Shown here: positions 15,935 through 24,051 of the stretch, in pieces
Layout: each line of letters begins with the position of its first letter
Position numbering within the stretch: position 1 is the first letter of the stretch
Assembly: GCA_028817255.1 (NCBI GenBank)
Contig: JAPPQA010000108.1
Coordinates: forward strand, 1-28,951
Length of the DNA stretch: 28,951 bases
Reading direction: 5' to 3'
From: Gammaproteobacteria bacterium
Lineage (GTDB): Bacteria > Pseudomonadota > Gammaproteobacteria > Porifericomitales > Porifericomitaceae
Made by a program: the position numbers and the translations under genes
Notes under the pieces: generated by a model
Told to the model about the DNA's origin: nothing
The model's database searches: none
What the model saw: the letters and a program-made list of their open reading frames with translations, nothing else

Positions 15935-16339
15935 TTATTCCTGGAAAGCCCTTACCAGGGTGGAAAAATCGTTTCTCCCCGGGCGGATATAGCGCCGAAA
16001 GCCCTCCTCATCCACATACAAGCAATCATATACGATTTTCCGTTGCGCGTCATTCCGCTGCGCCTCGGTCGCGTCTTCGCACCACTGCTTCAGCCGATCC
16101 ATTTGCGGCGACACATCCTCGTCCCTCCGCCCCTTGGTCTCCACCACATAAATTTCCGATGCGGATTTTTTGACCTGTTGCTTGACCACAAACGGGCGCG
16201 TTCCCGCGACCTTGATGTAATCGAGAATCTCCGCGCCGCCTTTGTCGCGCGCGATGCGCGCGCTGATTCCCTGCTTGAACGTTTCCATAATCGTTTTCGC
16301 AACCTCCGGTTCGGACAGGTTACGCCAAGTGCCGCACAC
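15935..16339 (-). pseudogene. C-terminal remnant of a Type III restriction enzyme Res subunit
   Basis: The 134-residue frame ends in the C-terminal part of a Type III restriction endonuclease: EILDYIKVAGTRPFVVK, then SEIYVVETKGRRDEDV, RLKQWCEDA and YVDEEGFRRY. Full Res subunits are usually around 900-1000 residues with a helicase; all of that is missing. From memory of the family, the segment between FVVK and IVKKS normally carries a block ending in YPDF, the first half of the PD-(D/E)XK nuclease site. Here the two sides are joined directly at about residues 53-58, so only the E-x-K half (ETKG) remains. The frame opens after a TGA with a GTG and has no good start. It lies 3' of the matching mod gene, and is almost certainly non-functional as a nuclease. 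Confidence 0.8.
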
Positions 16340-16479
16340 ATATCGGCATCAAGCCAGCGTGTTCTTCTCATGTCTATTTCCACATTGTCAAGAAAGCAAT
16401 CCTCCGTTTATTTGTGGAGCAACACCAAACTTTCAAAGCCATTTTTATTGTGGTAGGTAGTCGGCAGGGAAATCTTCAT
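16340..16479 (-). pseudogene. Fragment resembling the N-terminus of a STAS-like/ATP-binding regulatory protein
   Basis: An ATG at 16479 overlaps the mod stop (ATGA) and opens a 23-codon frame (MKISLPTTYHNKNGFESLVL...) that ends in TAA at 16408. The same frame then continues as TEDCFLDNVEIDMRRTRW followed by LDADMCAALG before losing sense near 16340, where the Res remnant takes over in another frame. The pattern of a hydrophobic strand, Asp, then LDADMCAALG resembles STAS-like N-termini of ATP-binding regulators that I recall, but this cannot be verified here. It is too short to function and reads best as the stump of a deleted gene, disrupted by a stop and an out-of-frame junction. Confidence 0.45.
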
Positions 16480-18746
16480 ACTATCACCCCCAAAATCTGC
16501 ATGGTATCATTGCCAAAAATATCCACCATCTTGACCGCCAACTTCCGCGCCCCCGGGCCGCACTCGTGGAACGCGCTGGTCAATTCCAGCGTTTGGTTTT
16601 TCCTGGTCCGAAAGGACTGCCACTCGTTCTCGAACACAAAATCCCCGCTCTCTTTTTCTACGATTTTGCCGTCGTCGTCGCGCACGCGGATGATTTCCGG
16701 TTTGCGCTCAAAGTCAAAATCCACCGCCCAGTAGTCAATCCAGTCGGCCCATTCTTTGGTCAGGATTTCGCGGCTGACAGCGCCGTTTTTTTCTTTGGTG
16801 ATTTTCACAATCTGCCCGGCGGCGGCGATAACTTTGCTTTTGCCGACCTTCAGATTCGCGAATGCCTCCCGCCCGGCGTCCTGCGAGTAATACACCGAAA
16901 AATCGGTCAGCCGCACCGCCACCTTGTTCTTTTTCTTGATTACTTCGGCATCAATGTAAGACACATCGTGAAACACGATTTCCCCTCTGTCCACGGTGCG
17001 CTTGTCGAACACTTCCGCCGGGATGTATTTGAGCGCGAGTTCTACGCCTTTGCTTTTGGCGTCTTCCTGGGTTTTCGGGAACATGCCCATTTCGAATTCA
17101 AAGGCGAGAATGTCTGCGCGGGTGATTTTCCTCCGCAGGCATTCGCCAACCACTTCCTCCGCGAACAGGCGCGTCACCGGCAGGTTGATGGGGCCGATGG
17201 CCACCATGCGCCCGGCTTTTTTGCCGTGGAACACGCCGGACTGCTCCACCGCCTGCGCCGCGTAGGCGCGCAGAATCAGCCGCTGGTAGTCGCGTTGTTT
17301 TTGTTGCAGCTGTTGTTGCTGTTGTTTGTCGCTGAGGTTCGGGTTGACGCCGATGTAGTGCTGGCGCTCGTATTTGCCGAGGTTGAGGATGGCAAAGGCG
17401 CGGTAATCTTTGCCGCCCGCCTTCAGTTCGCGCTGGACGCCGATCATGCGCTTGCGCGTGGTGTGGATGGCGAACTTGCCTAGGTCGGAGACTATCCATT
17501 TGCGGTTCAGTTTTTCGGCGACGGCGGCGGTGGTGCCGGAGCCGCAGAAGAAGTCGGCGACGAGGTCGCCTTCGTTGCTGGAGGCTTTGATGATGCGTTC
17601 CACAAGTTTTTCCGGCTTTTGGGTTGGATAGCCAATTTGTTCTTTTGCTTGAGAATTAATTGGATAAATATCAATCCAAATATCCTCTACTGGCTGACCT
17701 TGTGAATCATCCAGAAATCTTTTTACTCTCGGCTTGCCCGCATTAGTGAAAACAATCACGCCATCCTGCAGTCCTTGATTGATTTTCTCTTGCGACCAAA
17801 TCCAATGTTTCCCGGGAGGCGGGGGCAATAACCCCTTTCCCCCAAAATATCTCGCTTCTCCTTGACCTCTCTGGGTAAAGTCAGCCAGTTGATACTGGCG
17901 GCCTGTTTTTTCATCTACTAATTTGTAGTGGCTGCTCAAACGCTTGGGATCGTGCTCCGTGTATTGTTTATTGAATAAATGGCCTTCTCGAATTTTTGAA
18001 TATGCAAACACACTGTCGTGCACATTTCCGAACGACTTCGCTTGGCCTTTTGAGGAACGAATTTTTTGCCAAATTAACTCATTGATAAAATTTTCTTTCC
18101 CGAAGATTTCATCCATCACCAGCCGCATATAGCCATTCACCCGCCAATCGCAATGCACGTAAATACTCCCATCATCCGCCAGTAAGTCGCGCATCAGAAT
18201 CAGCCGCTCGTAAATCATCGCGATAAAAGAATCCGCTCCCTTGCCCCAGGTGTCGCTGTATGCGATTTGCTCCAGCACATTCGGCTTCTTGGTAAAAGTC
18301 TCTTCGCCGTCGCCAATCTCTACATCCATGGAAAAATCCGCGCCCACATCGAATGGCGGGTCAATGTAAATCAGTTTCAGGCCGCCAGCCTGTTCGATCT
18401 CCTCGCGCAACGGGCCGCCCTTCAATGACGACAGCGCCAATTTGTTGTCGCCCCAGATCAGTTTGTTGACCCACCCCGCCTGTTGCCGCCCGCGCTCGTC
18501 GAACAGATAGCCCTGCTGCGGCTCGGCAGTGCCGTCGCCCGCCCGCTTCTCAGCCCGCGGCTCATCCACCTGCTCGATAGTCTGAAACGGCAGCACCACG
18601 CTGCTCACCTCGCGGCTTTTGCCGTTCCAGACCAGCTCTACCTCGCGCTTGTCGCCGAACAGTTTGAAGCGGAACTTGTCCGGCAGCGGCTTGTTCGCCT
18701 CAATCAGTTTGACGAGGTCGCGCTTTTCGTTGTCGCTGAGGTTCAT
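16476..18746 (-). CDS. mod: Type III-like site-specific DNA adenine methyltransferase (Mod)
   Basis: The 756-residue product is a beta-class N6-adenine methyltransferase: catalytic motif IV DPPF at 129-132 comes before motif X (GYPTQKP, 372-378) and the SAM-binding motif I FFCGSGTT (399-406). Such Mod subunits act with Res in Type III restriction. Residues about 205-369, between motif IV and motif X, hold the target recognition region; the matching DNA (about 17640-18130) is visibly richer in A/T than either side. A glutamine-rich run lies at 475-484. The gene is intact, but its Res partner is only a remnant, so it is probably an orphan methyltransferase. The start ATG at 18746 lies 15 bases after the ATPase gene; the ribosome site is weak. 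The recognition sequence cannot be predicted. Confidence 0.88.
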   Translation of the reverse strand: MNLSDNEKRDLVKLIEANKPLPDKFRFKLFGDKREVELVWNGKSREVSSVVLPFQTIEQVDEPRAEKRAGDGTAEPQQGYLFDERGRQQAGWVNKLIWGDNKLALSSLKGGPLREEIEQAGGLKLIYIDPPFDVGADFSMDVEIGDGEETFTKKPNVLEQIAYSDTWGKGADSFIAMIYERLILMRDLLADDGSIYVHCDWRVNGYMRLVMDEIFGKENFINELIWQKIRSSKGQAKSFGNVHDSVFAYSKIREGHLFNKQYTEHDPKRLSSHYKLVDEKTGRQYQLADFTQRGQGEARYFGGKGLLPPPPGKHWIWSQEKINQGLQDGVIVFTNAGKPRVKRFLDDSQGQPVEDIWIDIYPINSQAKEQIGYPTQKPEKLVERIIKASSNEGDLVADFFCGSGTTAAVAEKLNRKWIVSDLGKFAIHTTRKRMIGVQRELKAGGKDYRAFAILNLGKYERQHYIGVNPNLSDKQQQQQLQQKQRDYQRLILRAYAAQAVEQSGVFHGKKAGRMVAIGPINLPVTRLFAEEVVGECLRRKITRADILAFEFEMGMFPKTQEDAKSKGVELALKYIPAEVFDKRTVDRGEIVFHDVSYIDAEVIKKKNKVAVRLTDFSVYYSQDAGREAFANLKVGKSKVIAAAGQIVKITKEKNGAVSREILTKEWADWIDYWAVDFDFERKPEIIRVRDDDGKIVEKESGDFVFENEWQSFRTRKNQTLELTSAFHECGPGARKLAVKMVDIFGNDTMQILGVIV

Positions 18747-18761
18747 GGCCGTTGCTGTTTA

Positions 18762-20189
18762 TCAGCTCATGGCCGGGCGCCGGTCTCGCAAGGCGCCGCC
18801 GATGATGTTAAACCCGAGCATGTAGCAATATACGCTGGTGGGGATACAGTCTGCCTGCCGCCCCTGTCCCAGGTCGAGTTTGCCGGTTTCGGTGCGTGTT
18901 GTGAATACGCTGGGCAGGCCAGGGTGTTTTTGGAGAAAGGACTTTAGGGAACTGCGTAGTCTCCGCTGGGCGAGGGCGCCGTCGGACCATTTGACTTCCA
19001 CGCACCATGCGGGACGTTGCCGACTGTCCAGGCCGACGATGTCCACTTCGCCCTGGGACCAGCGCGCGTAGTGGAGTTCCTGGTTTTGGTGGAACCATTG
19101 CGAGAAGACGGCGGTCTCGGACAGGACGCCCATATCCAGGGCCTCCCCGCCGACCGGGCCGAATAGGGCGCAACGCATTGAGGGGTTGGTGAGATAGACC
19201 TTGAAGAAGTTGGCGCGTTTGAAGCGCCGGGCATTGCGGTCTATGCGGTGGACGGTCTTGATGAGGAAAGCGGCCTGCAGATATTCCAGGTAGCGCTTGA
19301 TCGTGGGTTTGGTGACGCCGGAGTTTCGGGACAGTTCGTCCAGCGATATTTCCTGGGCGGTGTTCCAGGCGAGGGTCATGAACAGGTTGTTGAGTTCCTG
19401 GATGTCCTGGATGCCATACAGGCTGGGCAGGTCGCGCAGCAACACTTTGTCTATGATGTCGCTGCGGATGTAGCGGCCCACGTCTTGCCGGATGGTTTCG
19501 GAAAAGACGGCCTCGGGGTAGCCGCCGATGTTGATATAACGGATAAAGTGTTCGTTGAGTTGTTCGATGTCGTCGCATTCTCCCATGCCCTGGTCACTGA
19601 CCGGTCGCACCATTCCTCCCAGGTCTTGCAGTTCCAGGTATTCATAAAAGGTCAGCGGCGGCAGCAGGAAATCGGTGAAGCGCCCGGCGCCCGATTCGAT
19701 GCTTTTCAAGCGCAACGCCGCCGCCGCCGAGCCGGAGGCGACGCAGCGGATTTGCGGGTGAGAATCCACGAATGCCTTGAGGTGGCGCTCCCAGTCCGGC
19801 AGGTACTGGATCTCGTCGAGGAAGAGGAAGGCCGGAATCCCCTGCAATCCGCCGGCCTTGCGCAGATGCCCGACGAGGGTTTCGATAGACAGGTTGGCGT
19901 ACAAGGGTTGGTCCAGGGACAGGCAGGCGATGGCGTGCGGGGAGGCGCCTTTTTCCAGGAGTTCCTGGATCGCGTGTTGCAACAGGACGGTCTTGCCGAC
20001 GCGGCGCGGCCCCATCAGCACGATGGCGCGGCGCACACCCTCGGTCGCCAGCAGTTGGGCGAAGCGCCGGAAATAGGCGCGGGGGCGCAGGTTGCGGTAG
20101 AACGAGTCGGTTTGGGGCGGGGTGCCTTCCCACCAGGGGTTGTCAACGCGCATGCGCGCCCGGCACTGTTCCGGGGGGATGGTTTGCAT
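18762..20189 (-). CDS. AAA family ATPase with C-terminal DUF4143 domain
   Basis: The 475-residue protein has an AAA_14-type ATPase domain: Walker A GPRRVGKT at 60-67, Walker B FLFLDEIQ at 121-128, sensor ASGSAAA near 151-157 and a following ESGAGR arginine segment. A winged-helix-like stretch (SLDELSRNSGVTKPTIKRYLEYLQ) precedes the DUF4143 part. The latter ends in GEVDIVGLD...CVEVKW (Glu381, Asp383, Glu398, Lys400), a PD-(D/E)XK-like layout. The family is widespread and its role unclear; toxin-antitoxin-like or mobile element-associated roles have been suggested. It is the first gene of the minus-strand island, just upstream of mod. No strong ribosome site or promoter was found upstream. Confidence 0.87.
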   Translation of the reverse strand: MQTIPPEQCRARMRVDNPWWEGTPPQTDSFYRNLRPRAYFRRFAQLLATEGVRRAIVLMGPRRVGKTVLLQHAIQELLEKGASPHAIACLSLDQPLYANLSIETLVGHLRKAGGLQGIPAFLFLDEIQYLPDWERHLKAFVDSHPQIRCVASGSAAAALRLKSIESGAGRFTDFLLPPLTFYEYLELQDLGGMVRPVSDQGMGECDDIEQLNEHFIRYINIGGYPEAVFSETIRQDVGRYIRSDIIDKVLLRDLPSLYGIQDIQELNNLFMTLAWNTAQEISLDELSRNSGVTKPTIKRYLEYLQAAFLIKTVHRIDRNARRFKRANFFKVYLTNPSMRCALFGPVGGEALDMGVLSETAVFSQWFHQNQELHYARWSQGEVDIVGLDSRQRPAWCVEVKWSDGALAQRRLRSSLKSFLQKHPGLPSVFTTRTETGKLDLGQGRQADCIPTSVYCYMLGFNIIGGALRDRRPAMS

Positions 20190-20300
20190 GGGCGGATTCT
20201 AGAGAATACGGGAGCATAAATCAATCTAACGAAAGTTAACTTGTCTTAAGCCCTATTATTGGATTAAATACTTATAAATCAACAACTTAAAATTGCACCT

Positions 20301-20332
20301 AAAAAAGCAGGCTGTGAGGAGGCGGCTTTTTT
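20301..20332. terminator. Possible bidirectional terminator-like dyad (AAAAAAGC...GCTTTTTT)
   Basis: AAAAAAGC at 20301-20308 pairs with GCTTTTTT at 20325-20332 around a 16-base loop, leaving a T-run on either strand. The GC part of the stem is very short, so as a terminator it would be weak. Confidence 0.3.
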
Positions 20333-20365
20333 GTCTCATATTTTGCGTTCTGTGAGGCGCTGCCG

Positions 20366-20399
20366 GCTTAGCATCTCGCGGATGAGACGCTAAGCGTCT
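20366..20399 (+). promoter_or_regulatory. Two overlapping, mutually exclusive hairpins upstream of dapE
   Basis: GCTTAGC (20366-20372) pairs with GCTAAGC (20389-20395), extended inward by TCTC/GAGA around the loop GCGGAT. The second arm also belongs to another hairpin, AGACGC (20385-20390)-TAA-GCGTCT (20394-20399) followed by TT. Only one can form at a time. No promoter upstream was established, so a switching role is speculation. Confidence 0.4.
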
Positions 20400-20547
20400 T
20401 TCGCCTCGCGGGGGATTTCCGGCGGCCAGGGCTGTGCCGGGCGCCGAGGAAAGTGCGCCGCCCGGCCCCTTGCCGGGAGCGTGGCATATATGGACACGGC
20501 GCGGTTGGCAATTCACAATGCCCCTTTTTTCGGCGCGGGAGACGGAG

Positions 20548-21726
20548 ATGAATGCGGAAGACGCTACCCTGGAACTGGCGATGGAGTTGATCCGGCGGCC
20601 CTCCGTTACCCCCGAGGACGGCGGCTGCCAGGAGTTGATCGGCACCCGCTTGCGGGCCATGGGCTGCGAGCTCACCTCCCTGCCCTTCGCCGATGTCTCC
20701 AATCTCTGGGCGACGCATGGCGAGGGCGCGCCCCTGCTGGCGCTGGTGGGCCATACGGACGTGGTGCCGCCCGGGCCGGCGGCGGCCTGGAGCGAGCGGC
20801 CCTTCGTGCCCCGGCTGCGCGACGGCAAGCTGTACGGGCGCGGCGCCGCCGACATGAAGGGCGGGGTCGCGGCCATGGTGACGGCAATGGAGCGCTTTTT
20901 GCGGCGGCGCCCGCGCCATGCCGGCACGGTGGCCCTGCTGCTGACCAGCGACGAGGAGGGGCCGGCATTGCACGGCATCCGGCGGGTGGCGGAGTGGCTG
21001 CGCGAGCGCAAGCTGTTGCCGGATTACTGCCTGGTGGGGGAGCCTTCCAGCGAACGGCGCCTGGGGGACGTCATCAAGCATGGCCGCCGCGGTTCCCTGA
21101 GCGGCCGCCTGCGGGTGCAGGGACGGCAGTGCCACATCGCCTATCCGGAGCGCGGCGTCAACCCGATCCATGCCGCGCTGCCGGCCCTGGCCGAGTTGTG
21201 CGGCATGGTGTGGGAGGAGGGGGACGGCGGCGACTTCCCCCCGACCCAGTTCCAGGTCTCCAACCTGCGGGCGGGCACCGGGGCGGAAAACGTGATCCCC
21301 GGCCACTTGGAGGCGCTGTTCAACTTTCGCTATTCGCCGGCGCTGTCGCGGGAGGAAATGCAGCGGCGGTTGCAGGCGGTGCTGGACGCGCATGGACTGC
21401 GCTACGAACTGGAGTGGCACCGCGGCGGCGACCCCTTCCTGACCCGCGGCGGGCGGCTGCTGGACGCCGTGCGGGAGGCGCTGCGGGAGACAGCCGGCGT
21501 GGAATGCAGCCTGTCCACCGGGGGCGGGACTTCGGACGGGCGCTTCCTCGCGCCGCTGGGGGCGGAGGTGCTGGAACTGGGGACGACGGGCGACACCATC
21601 CACGAGGTGGACGAATACGTGCCCGCCGAAGAGTTGCCCCTGCTTTCGGAGATCTACGAAGGCGTACTGCGCCGGCTGTTGGCCGCGCCCGCGGCGGCCG
21701 GGGCTTCCGTTGCCCCGGCGTCTTGA
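20548..21726 (+). CDS. dapE: Succinyl-diaminopimelate desuccinylase
   Basis: DapE is a zinc peptidase-like enzyme that releases L,L-diaminopimelate for lysine and peptidoglycan synthesis. The 392-residue product (E. coli 375) has GHTDVVPPG (His69, catalytic Asp71), GRGAADMKGG (Asp102), TSDEEGPA (Glu136/137), CLVGEPSS and the GTTGDTIHEVDE C-terminal metal-ligand segment, with STGGGTSDGRF before it. ATG at 20548 with GGGAG six bases upstream fixes the start; an upstream open extension lacks family similarity. A short alanine-rich tail is extra. ArgE-like relatives are less likely given these motifs. Confidence 0.93.
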   Translation: MNAEDATLELAMELIRRPSVTPEDGGCQELIGTRLRAMGCELTSLPFADVSNLWATHGEGAPLLALVGHTDVVPPGPAAAWSERPFVPRLRDGKLYGRGAADMKGGVAAMVTAMERFLRRRPRHAGTVALLLTSDEEGPALHGIRRVAEWLRERKLLPDYCLVGEPSSERRLGDVIKHGRRGSLSGRLRVQGRQCHIAYPERGVNPIHAALPALAELCGMVWEEGDGGDFPPTQFQVSNLRAGTGAENVIPGHLEALFNFRYSPALSREEMQRRLQAVLDAHGLRYELEWHRGGDPFLTRGGRLLDAVREALRETAGVECSLSTGGGTSDGRFLAPLGAEVLELGTTGDTIHEVDEYVPAEELPLLSEIYEGVLRRLLAAPAAAGASVAPAS

Positions 21727-21776
21727 GCGGGCAATGGAGCGGCTTTAATCAGGGCGCCTTAGCCTGAGCGGGCCAG

Positions 21777-21805
21777 AGAGGGGTATTGTTGCGCGAGTCC
21801 CCTCT
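21777..21805. terminator. Dyad between convergent dapE and pyk, possible terminator
   Basis: AGAGGGG at 21777-21783 pairs with CCCCTCT at 21799-21805 around a 15-base loop. It lies in the spacer between two converging genes, the usual place for a terminator, but neither side has a T-run. Confidence 0.35.
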
Positions 21806-21873
21806 GTAAGCGTTAAGCGCTGCGGGACGCGCCAGGGTATGGGCCGCGCAATTTCATCTCCCGGCTTGGGCGG

Positions 21874-23325
21874 TCACACCATCACGGCGGTCACGGAAGG
21901 GGCGCTGCTTTTGGGGTCGCTCTGGAATCCCTGCACCAACAGGACGAAGTCGCCGGGGTCGGCCAGGGACTGTTCCTGCGCCAGGCGCCGGGTCAGTGCC
22001 ACCGCGTCCGCTGTCTCCTCAGGCTCGATCTCCAGCGGAATGATGCCCCAGTGCAGCACCATCTGCCGCCGCACTTGCGCGTCGCCGGCGATGGCGAGTA
22101 TCGGCGCCGCCGGGCGGACGGCGCTCATGGTGGCGGCGGACATGCCGGTGCGCGACAGGACCACGATGGCATGAACCTTCAGGTCCCGGGCCAGCATGGC
22201 GGTGATGTGGGCGATGGCGTCGCCGATGCGCGCCCGTTCGCCGGGGGCGACCAGGAAGGGGTTGTCCACGTCCCCCTGGCGCCACAGATGGGCCTCCGTT
22301 TGGCGGGCGATGCGGTCCATGATCCGCACCGCCTCCACGGGATATTCGCCGATGGCGGTTTCGCCGGAGAGCATGAGCGCGTCCGCGCCCTCGTTCACGG
22401 CGTGCGCGACATCGCTTACCTCGGCGCGCGTCGGGCGCGCACTGCGGATCATGGATTCCAGCATCTGGGTGGCGACGATCACCGATTTGCACTTGCGCCG
22501 CGCCCGGCGGATCAATTCGTTCTGGGCCATGGGCACCTGTTCCGGGAGCAGCTCTACGCCCAGGTCGCCGCGGGCGACCATGATTCCGTCGGCGCTGTCG
22601 AGGATGGAATCGGCGTTCTCCAGGGCCGGGGCGCGCTCGATCTTGGCGATGATGCCGGTCTTGCCGCCCTGTTTTCGCACCAGGGCGCGCAGTTGCTCTA
22701 TGTCTTCCGCCCGTCTCACGAAGGAGAGGGCCAGGAAGTCCGCTCCGGCCTCCAGGGCGAAGCAGGCGTCTTCGCGGTCCTTTGCGGTGATGCAGGGCGC
22801 GGAGACCGTCGCTCCGGGAATGTTGATGCCGTTGTGATCGCGCAGTTCGCCGCCGCGCGTCACGGCGCATTCGATCTCGGTGCCGGAGACCGCGCGCACC
22901 TCGAGTTCCAGCAGGCCGTCTTTGAGCATGATGCGGCTGCCCGGCCGTACATCGGCGGCGAGACGCTGGTATTGCGATGGGATCAGGCCCGGTGCTCCGG
23001 TTACCTGGCGCGTGGTGACGGTTGCGCTCTCTCCTTCCCGCAGGCGGATGCCGCCGTCTCGAAAGGCGCCGGTGCGGATGCGCGGCCCGCAGAGATCGAC
23101 CAGCACCGCTACCGTAGTGCCCCGGCGCGCCGCCGCCTCGCGAATGCGGCGGTAAGTGCGCCGGTGGAAGTCGCGGTCGCCGTGCGACATGTTGAGGCGA
23201 AAGACGGCAACCCCGGCCTCGATCAGCCGCTCCAGTGCCTTTGCGTCGCCGGTGGCGGGGCCGACGGTGGCGACGATTTTCGTGCGCCTGCGTTTCAGCA
23301 GGCTGAATTCGGTAGTAATGGGCAT
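21874..23325 (-). CDS. pyk: Pyruvate kinase
   Basis: Pyruvate kinase makes pyruvate and ATP from phosphoenolpyruvate and ADP, the last step of glycolysis. The 483-residue product has RRTKIVATVGPAT, FRLNMSHGD, DLCGPRIRTG, the catalytic IIAKIERAPALEN (Lys and Glu), DGIMVARGDLGVEL with the metal Asp, and ATQMLESMIRSARPTRAEVSDVA. The C-terminal allosteric domain is complete. GGGA lies a few bases before the ATG, with GAAAGAA further up. It stands alone on the minus strand, convergent with dapE and 118 bases downstream of recR, so a shared transcript with recR is possible. Confidence 0.95.
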   Translation of the reverse strand: MPITTEFSLLKRRRTKIVATVGPATGDAKALERLIEAGVAVFRLNMSHGDRDFHRRTYRRIREAAARRGTTVAVLVDLCGPRIRTGAFRDGGIRLREGESATVTTRQVTGAPGLIPSQYQRLAADVRPGSRIMLKDGLLELEVRAVSGTEIECAVTRGGELRDHNGINIPGATVSAPCITAKDREDACFALEAGADFLALSFVRRAEDIEQLRALVRKQGGKTGIIAKIERAPALENADSILDSADGIMVARGDLGVELLPEQVPMAQNELIRRARRKCKSVIVATQMLESMIRSARPTRAEVSDVAHAVNEGADALMLSGETAIGEYPVEAVRIMDRIARQTEAHLWRQGDVDNPFLVAPGERARIGDAIAHITAMLARDLKVHAIVVLSRTGMSAATMSAVRPAAPILAIAGDAQVRRQMVLHWGIIPLEIEPEETADAVALTRRLAQEQSLADPGDFVLLVQGFQSDPKSSAPSVTAVMV

Positions 23326-23370
23326 GGTCCCGTTTCTTTCGCGTCGGCGGCTCCGAGTCTCTCATTCATT

Positions 23371-23394
23371 GCGCCCGGCGCGCGCCCCGGGCGC
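23371..23394. terminator. GC-rich perfect hairpin between recR and pyk
   Basis: GCGCCCGG at 23371-23378 pairs perfectly with CCGGGCGC at 23387-23394 around an eight-base loop. It lies just past the recR stop on the minus strand and could slow or stop transcription before pyk, but no T-run follows. Confidence 0.3.
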
Positions 23395-23443
23395 CCGGAG
23401 GGCGGGAGGCCCTTGCCGCGCCCTGCGCCTTCGGGCATGGCGC

Positions 23444-24049
23444 TCAGAGCGCGCGACGGTCCGTAAAGGCGCGCGCCAGGGTGTGGGCGTCCAGATATTC
23501 CAGTTCGCCGCCCGCCGGCACGCCCTGGGCGATGCGGGTCGTGCGCACGCGCTGGCCGGCGATGCCGGCCAACATCTCGCGGATGTAGTGGGCAGTGGCC
23601 TCTCCCTCCACGGTGGCGTTGGTGGCGAGGATCACTTCCTCCACCGGTTCCTGCCGCACCCGTTCGGCCAGTGCCTCCAGGCCGAGTTCCGAGGGGCCCA
23701 CCCCGTCCAGCGGCGACAGGTGTCCCATCAGCACGAAGTAACTGCCCCTATAGCCGGATTCCTCGATGACGGGGACGTCCGCGGGGCTTTCCACCACGCA
23801 CAGCAGGGCCTGGTCGCGCTGGCCGCTGGAGCAGAGCGTGCAGTGCCGGGATTCGCTGAAACTGCGGCAGCGCTCGCAGTGGTTGATTTGTTTGGACGCC
23901 GCGGCCAGGGCCTCCGACAGGCGGCGGGCGCCCTCCCGGTTCCGTTGCAACAGGTGGTAGGCGATCCGCTGGGCGGACTTCTTGCCGATCCCCGGCATGC
24001 AGCACAGGGCCTCTACGAGTTCGGCGAGCAACGGTGAACCGGGCGCCAT
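23444..24049 (-). CDS. recR: Recombination mediator RecR
   Basis: RecR works with RecO (and RecF) to load RecA on single-stranded gaps. The 201-residue product has the N-terminal helix-hairpin-helix (MPGIGKKSAQRIA), a four-cysteine zinc finger (Cys58, 61, 70, 73), and a Toprim domain starting CVVESPADV with the family's VILATNATVEGEATAHYI and RIAQGVPAGGELEYLD. It follows ybaB by two bases in the common dnaX-ybaB-recR operon. No clear ribosome site is visible, consistent with translational coupling to ybaB. Confidence 0.96.
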   Translation of the reverse strand: MAPGSPLLAELVEALCCMPGIGKKSAQRIAYHLLQRNREGARRLSEALAAASKQINHCERCRSFSESRHCTLCSSGQRDQALLCVVESPADVPVIEESGYRGSYFVLMGHLSPLDGVGPSELGLEALAERVRQEPVEEVILATNATVEGEATAHYIREMLAGIAGQRVRTTRIAQGVPAGGELEYLDAHTLARAFTDRRAL

Positions 24050-24051
24050 GG

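Larger units (their letters stand above)
20190..20547. other. AT-rich intergenic region between the ATPase gene and dapE
   Basis: The 358-base gap separates the divergent ATPase and dapE genes. Bases about 20216-20350 are clearly AT-rich compared with the rest of the window and probably mark the edge of the acquired island and its promoter. No gene was recognised. A poly-A/poly-T dyad and two overlapping hairpins are listed separately. The last 100 bases before dapE return to GC-rich sequence; GGGAG at 20537-20541 is the dapE ribosome site. Confidence 0.6.

Noticed and set aside
17284..17330. CAG/CAA-rich repeat in mod as a phase-variation switch
   Set aside because: The run encodes glutamines in frame in units of three, so changes in number would not shift the frame; it is also irregular.
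15935..20547. Island as a prophage or integrative element
   Set aside because: No integrase, transposase, phage structural gene, tRNA target site or clear flanking direct repeat was seen.
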